Positions 42,415 to 52,514 of a stretch of 64,000 nt of DNA are shown here, one piece after another (position 1 is the stretch's first letter; every line of letters starts with the position of its first letter). Under the pieces are notes generated by a model. It saw only the letters and a list, made by a program, of their open reading frames with translations. It searched no databases and had not been told where the DNA came from. The stretch is from Centroberyx gerrardi. Lineage: Eukaryota; Chordata; Actinopteri; Beryciformes; Berycidae. Made by a program: the position numbers and the translations under genes. The stretch lies in NCBI RefSeq assembly GCF_048128805.1, contig NC_135998.1, positions 14,731,656 through 14,795,655 of the forward strand. Reading direction: 5' to 3'.

Positions 42415-45400
42415 TCAAGCGTAGATCTGCCCGGGACCACCCGTGCGTGTGTTGTCCCCGGTGAGGCGCTCCTGGCTTGGCTGGCGGTTGGTGTCACTGG
42501 GCTTGATGACACCTGCATAGTCATGGATCCCCACTTCCAGGTTCTTGGCTCTCAAGGCAGCAGAATGCAGCTTGTCCAGGAAATCAGGCATACCTGCCAG
42601 ATGTGAAGGTGGAGAGGAACAATTGTCAGGGTAGAATATCAAATCAATGGAAAACAGGAAATATATGTGGGGTAAGAAATTAGTGTATCAGTGATTCTTG
42701 AACTGGGACAAAACACATCCCACTGAGAAAAGTCCTATTGTTCAACAATTTAATAAAACATTAACAAAACAGCAAAGAATTCTAAATAAAACAGCCTATG
42801 TAATGCTATGCTATTGAAAGCAATCATAAACTGCACAAACTTCTTACAACTAGTGTTGGGGAAAGTTACTTTTAAAGTTTTATTTTTTTGGACCAATAAA
42901 AGTGAAAGAAAAACATTCAAAGAAAACGACTCATTCTAAAATGTAACCAATAACGGATTACAATAGATGCATGTTATTAATCACCACATAAAAATAAACA
43001 AATGTACTCAACATGTTACTCATCAAATCTTCTCACCTAATTTGTTAAAATATTTTAGAAGATGTGCACAAGCTCTCTCACTCATATCTTTCCCTTAATC
43101 AACAGATATGAATCAATAGACATGAATATTTTGCCAAGAATGAGATTTTTTTTGCCTGATGATCATTTGCCAAAATTCAATATTTAAATTGTATAAATTA
43201 AGAAAATATACTGCCCCATTGAAGGCACTGAAATGGGGCAGTATATTATTGGCAGAATACTAAGATAAATATATCACACACACACCAAGGACACAAGAAA
43301 GGACTTGTAACCCCTGCTATGTTGATGTTGTTGTTGTCATGCTTAAGGGAGCTAAAACAAGAAGAAAATTAATTATAATCTCTATTTTGCTTCAACAACT
43401 GGATGTTCCTTCCCATCATGGGCAACTACACCGATTTGTGGAAAATTTTACGCAAAGTGCACTTATTCCTGTTGTGTCTGTGAGTTTCCACAAGAATATT
43501 CATATTAATTTTATTACGGATGATGGGCAACTGATTGAACAGGGAACTGAATTCCTTGACAAAATGCTGAGAGAACAACAGGTTAAACGTAAAGCTGCCA
43601 AATAATATTAGTTGTGAAGAGAGATGGGCATTTTTGTTTTGTTTTTTTCACAAACTGAATAGAACAAGAATTTGGAGTCAAATTGAATATTTTAAAATTT
43701 AACACTTTTTAAGTCACACTAATACATGTTCCCCAAAAGAGGTCCATCTGAATTACACCACAGCTAAGAGTTGAAGAAAATCTCAACAAAAATAACACCA
43801 ACAGGCCTGATCAGATTTAAAGGAAACAGAAAAGCAAGTGTTTTTGACTCATCCTGGAAATCATGAGGCACATGAATAGAATGAATGACTAAAATGAAAC
43901 AGCCTAACAAAGTACTGGACTACAATGACAGCGGGTCATGTTGAATCAGCAGCTACTGCAGGCTAAAAACTATCTCCATTCTATTGAAGGTGAGTCAATA
44001 AACTGTTTTGCAAATTCAGTGGCTGGCAGTTTAGTTATCTGACTGTATTTGACAGTGACATCAGCCCTGTATTAATCCTGACTGTGGTGCCCTTCGGTTT
44101 AAGGCCCTGACACACCAAACCGACTTCAAAGAACCAGCGGCGACGAAGGCCGACTGTTGCGTCGCCTCACGTCGCCTGCGTCTGGTCCAAAAAGTTGCAC
44201 TTGAACACACCACAAAGACTACACCCGACGGCCAACTAGCACGTACGTTCTGCGCCTGCGTGAGGGGAAATAACTCTCCATACCTTATGTCTGATAAGAA
44301 GTTGCAAATGGCACTGGCGTTGTCAGCCCTTGGTCTTTTGGTTGTGGAAGAAGAAAGGAAGAAGGCGGAGGCGAAAAATAAAAAGAGAAACCGCACTAAA
44401 TGGGTGAAATCATGAATAACGTTACTCCAGCGACAGGCTCAAGGGGCTTTCCCGAACCTGTGTCGAGAGCTGGAGATAAATGAAACCTCCGATTTTAAAA
44501 ATTTCGCTCGGCTCTTTCCTGTTCAGTTCCACATGTTGAAGGAATTTATCAGTCCAATCATCCAGAGGCAAAACACGAACTACCAATCAGAGTGATCTCT
44601 CTCACCGACGGCTCCAACGCCGATTCAACATGTTCAATCGGCCGAAAAGACGCCGACAGGGTCCGACTAGTGCCGACAGTGCGGGACACACCGCAAGAAA
44701 AAGGGACACCGACGCTTACCGACGGCCCGACATTGGCCGTCGGCCGACCGTCGGCCTGGTGTGTCAGGGCCTTTAGTCAACCGGTAGGTGTCCGGTACAT
44801 GAATAAACAATGTGCAGATGACAGTTCTTCATAAGGGCAACTGTTCTTATTATGGCATGATTTGTATTTCAACAGACCACAACCCATCTGTGTACAAAAG
44901 GTAGGCTAATCCACTAAGATCAGTTTTGACAATGAAGAGAACTCACCACTGGACACCATCCAGCTCACACAGTAACGGGGAAAGACAGTCTGGGGGTCGT
45001 CGCTGTAGGTCAGCAGGTAATCAAATCCATTCTGTCAAGAAAAAAAAAAAACATAGTGAGGTCCAACCTGCTGCCTACAAAACACAGAAACCTGGAAGGA
45101 AGACAAATATGAGTTCACACATTCACCACCAACCTCATCAAAGGACTTGTGAGGGCGGATGACCATCTTTGACCGGTACGAATGAACTCTCACAAAGTCC
45201 TGAGTCTCTGGGACTCGAGGATGCTGTACGGCCCTACACAACAAAATGACAAATATACACAAGGGGGTGAAAGACAGGAAAATACTAGGTAGTCATTTAT
45301 AAATGTATCAAAAACACACGACCATATTTGACTCCAAAAATACGATTCAAAACTCCCACCTGGATACCAAGATCATCATGTTGTTCTCCATGTCAACATC

Positions 45401-47545
45401 GTAGCGGCGAACGTACACATAGTCCCTCGAGTACATGGGATACTGTGAGGGGACATGTCCAAAAAATTAAATCATGAATGGCAGTCTCAAATACAAACTA
45501 GAGTCATGATGGCTAGGGCTGGTTGAAATAAATATCACGATGATCATAAGGATTTTTTTTGTTATCGATCACGGCAAATAATCAAATTACTGCTCATCCC
45601 ATTGAACTGAATGGTAATGGTAGGTTTAATGTAAAAAAAAAACTAAAAAAAAACCTGAAAATTTCTAATAATATTCCTTAGAATGTTTCATACCTCGTTT
45701 CGTCAGAGTTTAAATAAAATTTGCTTATTATCATCAATTTAGACAGCAGAATTGTGTGTCACAATATCCAAAAATCACTGCATGATGACGATATGATTCC
45801 ACTGAAAGACGATTAACGATAATATTGAATTATCGCCCAGCCCTAATGGTGGCTAAGGTTGCTCTTGGCCAAACAGCAAGACAAGGTCATTCATATTTTG
45901 CTTACACAACAACAGAGGGCAATGGTGCCCCTATGAACACACATGACTTGGAATTAAAAAAAACACCCTCCTCCCTCTGAGCGGAGTGCGATAACAGAAA
46001 CTCACAGGAAAGTGTGTGGCCCAGTGCACGACCTCGGAGCCCGTGTTGGCATCTCTGTCCACCACCTCCAGCTTGATAACCAAAGAATCCCACTTCTTCC
46101 TGTACTCCGTATCCAACTGGGGGAAAGGGGGAAGCATGAGTGGAGGAGAAGATGCTTAATATAGCACACATGAGCACACACGCAGGGTGCTACATGCGAC
46201 AGTTACTTTGGAGTTACATGCAGTGCAAACATTCAGGGTTGAGCAAGAGGGGTTGGGTAATGGACATGCAAAAAAGCTGCCATAAATATAAGCTAAACAC
46301 AACCTATACAAATACAAACATGTGAAAGTAGCATGAGTATGAATAGTAAATATACACTAAATTAGTGCTATTGTGTGTCTTGTGCTTTGTTTTGCTTCCT
46401 TGTGTTACATAATTCTTGTTTTGTGATTGATTGCTAGTTAGTCATTTGAGACATGCTTGTGATGAAGTGCTATATAAATAAATAAACTCAGAGTTGACTG
46501 AGAGATTATTGGCTGGATGCACTTGCATAGATTCAAGACTGATTATGCCTAATAATATATAAAAGGAGACTTGGCAGCTCTGTACCTGAACATTGAAGAA
46601 CTGTCTTGGGGTGACATCATTGTAGGAGCCCAACACTGCAGGCAAAATAAACAAGCAAGCGATGACACTCTGACATTTACATGACAATCACACCAATATC
46701 ATCAGATAGGGAGGAGTGGCAAAATCCTGAGAGCACAGGAGGAACTCAGAGAACATTAGCAATGTGCTTATGAAATATCTGGTTCCACATGTGAGACTGT
46801 GTGTTGGCTGACCTCTGTATTCATACAGGTGGCTGTCAGGGACAGGCCGCTTCCACACTCTGAAGTCCTTCTTCTCCATTACCATCTCCCAGCCAGGCTC
46901 CACCTGTCCTGCTACTGTCCCTGACGACGAGCTCAGGCGTCTGACAGCGTCCAGTGCCTGCATCTCAAGTCCACTCCTTGGCAGGGATGCAAACATCATC
47001 ACAGCCCGTTAGTGTACTGGACTGTTGACATTACAGATCACAGTCTCAGCCCCTGTGTGCGTGTTTAAGGAGATTACCATCAGAACATACCTGTGAATTT
47101 CTTCATCTTGGATCTTCTCATTTTCCCACATGAAGACACCAGCTAGGGCCGCGACAAGTTTCCCCGTCGGAGCGTGCTTGTTCTGCAGTCTGCGCCATAT
47201 GCTCCCGACCAGGGTCCACCTGGTCCGCTCCGAGTACAAGTTGGAGTAAAGCTCGCCGATCTGATACGCACGCCGCAGCCTCTGACCAGTCACAAAGCTA
47301 CAGTGATTGGCAAATATGGAGAGCAAGCCTTGCTTCTTCTTGCCAGAGCTCGCGGCCTCGCACGCGCCCACACCTGCTCTCTGTAGCCAAGACAACAACA
47401 GGCCCATGCCCCTGCCCAGCCAGGCTACCCTCTCGGGTTTCCCACTGCCCTCCCCGACACCCCGTCGGAACGAGCTGCTGCTTTGAAGCCTCGCTGCATT
47501 CACACCGATCTCGCAAATCGGACGCCTGGGCACAGACTGAAACAT
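42415..47545 (-). CDS. stard7: StAR-related lipid transfer protein 7, eight coding exons
   Basis: Minus-strand exons in order: 47545-47091, 46976-46813, 46635-46586, 46116-46006, 45442-45360, 45233-45134, 45031-44947 and 42593-42415. Phases agree, giving 408 aa from the first ATG. Stard7 carries phosphatidylcholine to mitochondria, where it supports respiration and coenzyme Q handling; in mammals PARL cleaves it. The basic N-terminal region (FVTGQRLRRAYQIGELY) and a short hydrophobic stretch (LVAALAGVFMW) fit a mitochondrial presequence. A START domain covers about residues 178-375 (motifs WEMVMEKK, DVTPRQFFNVQLDTEYRKKWD, YSRDYVYVRRY, RPHKSFDENGFDYLLTYSD, CVSWMVSSGMPDFLDKLH). Human STARD7 has 370 residues; starting at the internal ATG at 47407 (Met47, G at -3 and +4) would give 362, so the true start may be there. 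Intron 7 holds a PIF/Harbinger relic and intron 4 a hAT-type element. Confidence 0.96.
42852..43030. mobile_element. Possible truncated hAT-like repeat in stard7 intron 7
   Basis: The start tagtgttggggaaagttactttta resembles the terminus of a common fish repeat (agtgttgggaaagttactttta...), followed by gttact-like segments near 43014. No matching inverted end or target duplication was found, so it is at best a fragment. Confidence 0.3.
44102..44772 (+). mobile_element. PIF/Harbinger derivative in stard7 intron 7
   Basis: The 671-base element has inverted ends AGGCCCTGACACACCA and TGGTGTGTCAGGGCCT and a TTA target duplication on each side (44099-44101 and 44773-44775), the signature of PIF/Harbinger elements. 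Its interior holds GC-rich subterminal arrays of CCGACGG-like units and a broken piece of transposase (44287-44595). It looks like an internally deleted copy that now depends on a partner for movement, if it moves at all. Confidence 0.9.
44287..44595 (+). pseudogene. Harbinger transposase N-terminal remnant
   Basis: From ATG 44287 the frame reads MSDKKLQMALALS...LLVVEEERKKAEAKNKKR, stops at TGA 44413-44415, then continues in the same frame with FPNLCRELEINE, DFKNFARLFPVQFHML and IIQRQNTNY to TGA 44593-44595. The order basic N-terminus, LREL..., FKNFxRMxxxxF, IxxQxTN is that of the N-terminal region of PIF/Harbinger transposases. The DDE catalytic part is absent, so no active enzyme is encoded. 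Confidence 0.75.
45514..45845. mobile_element. Non-autonomous hAT-type element in stard7 intron 4
   Basis: The 332-base element starts TAGGGCTGG and ends CCAGCCCTA, flanked by near-identical 8-base repeats ATGATGGC (45506-45513) and ATGGTGGC (45846-45853). Sub-terminal atcacgatgatcat and gattaacgataatattgaattatcg segments are typical of AT-rich fish hAT MITEs. It has no coding capacity. Confidence 0.8.
46440..46495 (+). mobile_element. Possible retroelement tail in stard7 intron 3
   Basis: The string gaagtgctatataaataaataaact matches the usual 3' tail of fish L2-like retroelements (aaagtgctatataaataaa). The upstream body was not recognisable. Confidence 0.35.
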
Positions 47546-50500
47546 GTCGGCTGCGACTGTGAAACAAGTTCCGAGAGATAACTGCCAACGACGGCGAAGT
47601 GCAGCAGCTAACTATCTAATACTCTGCAGAGAGGACGGCTGCCACTGACATGCATAACCTCTAAACTAATGATAAAACGGGTACCGTCCTTAGCTAGCAA
47701 ACGTCATGACTCCTCTAGCTTCAACTAGCTGTCTGAGAACACGCGACGTCTAGCATTGTGGTTAGCTAACGGTATCTAAGTTAACTGGCTACCACTGCGC
47801 CGTGGACAATATACCCAGACAATGCTGCTGCACTTATGAAATGTGTAATATATAATCCTAAATCTTAACTCAAATAACTGCGCCTGTATTGTTTTGTCGA
47901 TCCACAACTCCAACACAATGATCTACCTGTGTATCTTTCCTCCAGGCAGCCTCACGTTTTTCAAACTCTCGCAGCGCATTTGACCTCCTCTTCCTACACT
48001 CTCACACACCCACTCGACAGGCCCGCCTCCTTTTACAAAGCGAACGTTCATTGGACGGGTGGCATTCAACGGCAATTCTCATTGGTGCTAATGGGAGCCT
48101 GTCTTAGAATAAGCTCCTGGTACAGTAGCATGTTTGTCTGTACAGTTTACGCCAATATCGACGCCCCCTTTTCAGTTTCAGCTCTGAACTGGGATCAGCT
48201 TTTCCGTCCTGACGGCCTGCGCCGTTATCCGCATTAGGGAAATTACAAACCTGGTCCAGGATCAGTGTCAACCGTACTGGGAGGGAAAGTCATAATGTCG
48301 CCCTCCGGTGGTGCCTTTCAAAGCTCAATGAGTAAAGCAGTGACTTTTTCACAGACATTTGACTAAAAAATCTGTTACAACTCACTGAATGAAACAAGAC
48401 AGGGATTACATTTTCATGTTGAAACAACCTAATTTATTGATCGTCTTTGTTACACTTTTTTCTTTCAATGACCTTTACTGCGGATTGTAGTTTTAATCAG
48501 TATCAACATTATTATAGCCTATACAGAAAAACAAAAGAAAGCTATAAGAACTTAAATTATGGAATCGGAATACAAAAACAGATAGAGACGGGAAGAAAAG
48601 CAGGCTAATATCACTTATTATCAAAATGCTATTGAAAACCATATACACCAGATGGCGACATTTAACTACGCAGAAAATGTCGCCAGATTAAAGTAGATCT
48701 GTTTAGACGGGGTTACCGCTGGTAGTCTAGACAGATTTACCAAACACAGGCTGGTCAAAGGTAAAAATGACACAATAGCAACTGGCTGATGATGGGTGGG
48801 GGTTTATAGCATTTCTTTTCAAATTTCTGACAAATACTGTCTGAGGTGGGCTGTCATTAAAAGGTTGCTGCCTTGGGGATAAAGATGTTTTAAAATAATT
48901 GGTAATGGCTATTCATTACCAATTCAATTGAAAAGTGTAGCTACACTTTGGTCAGTTGATTTCGCTGTACCTTCCTCTCCACCTGTGAACTTGACTTAAT
49001 GTATAAATATATTGCCTTTGCCTCTGTCTAACCCTGAATCGCATTCATTCATTCATTAATTCGTTCACTCATTCACTCATTCACTCATTCATCTATCCAT
49101 CTGTGTAGGCTACTCCAGTACACCATTTTGTTTCCATTTCTTAAACAACCTACAAATCAACTGTGACAAAACACAATCTTTTTATCTACTCCACAACTTG
49201 ATTTTTTGTTTTGTTTGTTTTTTGATAATACAACCTTATCACATTGATCAGGTCAGTGTAACCAGGCAAAACCCTTCATTTACCCCCCTAATCCCCATGT
49301 TGGCTTGAGATTTACATAGCTCGTTATTTTAGAAGTACAGTGTGTCTTTTTTGGGAAACTGAAGGCTTTCAATAATCGTGAGACATGTGGGACCTAGGGG
49401 GGCTGAAGAGCTACTAAGAGATGTTATAGCACACTATGTGTTATGTAAATCAATATGTTTGCTGACTACACACACACACACACACACACACGGCAGCAAA
49501 AAAAACATTTGAAATTACGAAAAAAAAAATGAAGCAGGTCATCCACAATAGGCTATATTAATAGTATTAGTATTAATTGTATGAGTGACAGCTCGTAACA
49601 AAACTGCCAGTCCACATGATTTCTGAGCCCTTTTCTGACATTGACAGTTCTACTGTAATCTAATCTATTTGATTCTATTACTGTAGCCTTGCGTTTAGTT
49701 ACCGAAAAGGGAGAAACTAGTTGCTATCTGTGGCTGAACCGGAAAATCAAGTAGACACCGATTATATTTTGTTTGGTTATAATTAGGATTGACAAACTAT
49801 AAATGACTAGTATGAAAGTCACTGATTATGCAAGTTTTTCACAGAGCCCTTTTTGAGACGGTGTGTAATAGTCACTCCTTCCTTTGTCAAACGCTGCCTT
49901 CAAGTGCTGCTGGTAATTACGAATGATCATGAATGACCCCAGAATTGGTGAATATGAATAGGAAATTAGGAATTTTCCATGATCTCCCAGTTACCAAGAT
50001 GTGACGTTTGAAGGGCAGAGACCACGGAAGCAGTGTCAACGACTAATGGTAATGGCCTAATGGGTCTGCCGCTGCAGTAGCCTACCTATAGCCCTGTGCT
50101 GTTTGATTCCCCAAATAAAAGAACAGTCACCAAGAAAATTACCTTTGTAAGAGTCTGAATGTTGTTTTGAATGAGCGACAAGTCGTCTGTGAGCTGCTGC
50201 CTGTTTTTCTGCCCTGTTTTGATATGGCAGTGTTTCCCTAGGTCTTGGTAGCAGGGGTTACTGCTGGGTTCCATATCTGTCCGCATTTTGGTCTCAGCAT
50301 TTGTTCTTGTTATGTGTTACAGATGCTATAATGTGGATATTGTAATAAGATAAAATGGTTAATTGACACTGTAAGGCTTATTTTGGTATTTCAGGGGGAA
50401 ATGGGCCTACATTTTTACTTTATTTTTGACTCCAGCTTTTCTTTTCAGCTCTTCTTATGTGGCTCACCACCACTGCTGAAAGAATATATAAATGTGACAT

Positions 50501-50590
50501 AATACAAAACTATTCCATTCGGAAGTGGGATCCTGAACGCACCCTGAGCGCCGTGCCCATGCTCATCTGGGCGGTGCTTGCAGCAGGGTG
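47546..50590. other. Spacer between divergent stard7 and slc20a1
   Basis: The part next to stard7 (47546 to about 48100) is CpG-containing and probably holds its 5' UTR and promoter. Two ATTGG sequences near 48051 and 48083, which read CCAAT on the minus strand, suit a stard7 promoter. The rest holds an AC microsatellite (49468-49491) and an ATTC-rich stretch near 49045-49090. No coding exon is seen. Confidence 0.5.
49468..49491. repeat. AC microsatellite
   Basis: Twelve AC units read directly. Confidence 0.95.
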
Positions 50591-50593
50591 TAT

Positions 50594-50910
50594 CCAATAA
50601 AAAAAGAAACGCCTGCTCCTTCTACCGGCAAATTCTACACACACGCGGCAGTGGGGTTCGTGACTCATTCAAACTGAGATATTTCTGGATTTGAAAAGGG
50701 ATTGCTTCAACGTCGAACCAGATAATCGTAAAGAGGATTTTGGGAGTAACGCGTTAGTTACGTCTTGTTTATTACGGTTTCATTTTTGATATTTTATTAG
50801 CGATTTAATTTCCTCATCCCGCGCGCGCTATCGTACGTTTTGTTCCCGGGCTAATTAGCTCACTTGCTAGCAAGCAGTATTATTCACGGGATTGACAACT
50901 GCGACGTGTG
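50594..50910 (+). promoter_or_regulatory. slc20a1: slc20a1 promoter and probable non-coding first exon
   Basis: A CCAAT box at 50594-50598 is followed by an A/T-rich TATA-like run. CpG-containing DNA (including a gcgcgcgc run near 50821-50828) then leads to a consensus donor at 50911 (gtgtg|gtaagt). The matching acceptor is at 52141-52143 (cttttt cag). So exon 1 would be untranslated and end at 50910, with its start near 50630. Inferred from signals and distance. Confidence 0.55.
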
Positions 50911-52144
50911 GTAAGTTTAAAACATGTTTTTTTGTCAGGATATGGAGCTAACTATGGTATATTCACTGAAAACACCGACTATCATTAACGTCAGTATTTA
51001 TTGGCTTACAGCAGCGTAAAGCTATCGTTAGCTTGGGTAACGTAACGTTAAATCACTACGCCTCGCAACCAACACAGACGGCTTGAATGACCTTCTAGTT
51101 ATAACGGTGCCATCTCGTACGTTAGATGTATCTTAGTTAAAACATCTCATTTGCTCGATCTATTGTGAAATACACTGTCATTTATTCAATACCCCGGTCA
51201 GCGTAATGGTTGATGCTAACATTAGCTCTCTGTCTGTTGTCTGGAACCAACAACCTTAATGAGAAGTGCCTATCGGGGAGCAGGCCGACCTTGCTGGCCA
51301 TCTATCCGGCTCTCAGACTTGGCGAACATCTCAGCTGGCAGTTCACATACATTTTACTAAACACACAACACGGATACTCCCCAGTGTTATCGTAACGGGT
51401 ACATTTCTTCATTGAGTCACATCCGGTTGCGTCGCCTTTTACGATAAATTACTCTACGTCAAGCATTACTTAAGAATTACTATAACTCACCAGTACCACA
51501 ACTATAATCGTTATAACGGCAATTAAAGCGCTACCGTTAAGTTAGTGTGGCTCTTCTCACAAAGCCAAAGGCAAGTTGCTTCCGTTTCGCAGCAGCGTGA
51601 AGCTGCATGCGCTGCACTCATGTTTAGGGCTGGACAGACGGCTATGAATGGATGACGACACGTGCACACACAGGGAAATGAATTGTGTTAATGGTCCTAC
51701 AGATTCCTTGCTTCTTAGCCCGTAATGACTTCTAATCACTAACGCTGGCCAAGTGATAATGACGCGCAGTTAAGTACAAAGGTATAAAGTATTTGGGCTG
51801 TCTAGGTTATATTGGATGACGTTAGTGTAGTACCGCCGATTCCTTCCTGCGACATATCCCAAAAATGGCCTCCCATAGAGTTTTCAGGAAAGGCAGCTAG
51901 AGGTCCTCATTCAACCCGAGCATTTACTATGCGAGATTTTTCCAAGCTACCTGCAGTGTATAATGTTATTAACACTTAAAACAGATCTATGTAAGGATTT
52001 CAGTGTGTATTCATCCCTGGTCTTGGTGTGTTTGCCTTGTATTGTGGCAGTTTCTTTATTGAATGCGTTTTGCCCTTAAGGTGGACTGACTAGAAAGGGC
52101 TATTATGGTAACTACTTCTGTTTGTTTTTTTTGTCTTTTTCAGG

Positions 52145-52195
52145 ATGTACCTCTATTCACCTGCAGTTGCAGTTCCACAATGGCTGTCTGTTTAG
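52145..52195 (+). other. Upstream open reading frame in slc20a1 5' UTR
   Basis: Directly after the acceptor, ATG 52145 opens a 16-codon frame (MYLYSPAVAVPQWLSV) ending at TAG 52193-52195, 320 bases before the main ATG. G sits one base before the ATG. Such uORFs often dampen translation of transporter mRNAs. Peptide similarity is not expected and its effect is inferred. Confidence 0.4.
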
Positions 52196-52514
52196 TCTGC
52201 TTGATAGCTCAGAACCAAAGGGTCAGCAACAGAACTAGTACAATAATAGGATAGCAATACGCCCACACTATACCTCTCTTTACCTTAATTTATTTCTGGC
52301 CAATCCCTGACAAACTTATTACCAAATTTGCACAGCTTATTGTCAGAAATCCTTTTGGACGGTTAGGCCTGAAGAAAGTCAGTTATTTATTAACTTTGTA
52401 CCTCTTATTTGATTAGCTGCTGTTTAAATAGTGAGTATCTATTTTGAAAGGCATTCATTCCCTTTAAGATTGTGAAGTAAGTCATCCTATTTAGCCTACA
52501 ATCACACAGACAAA

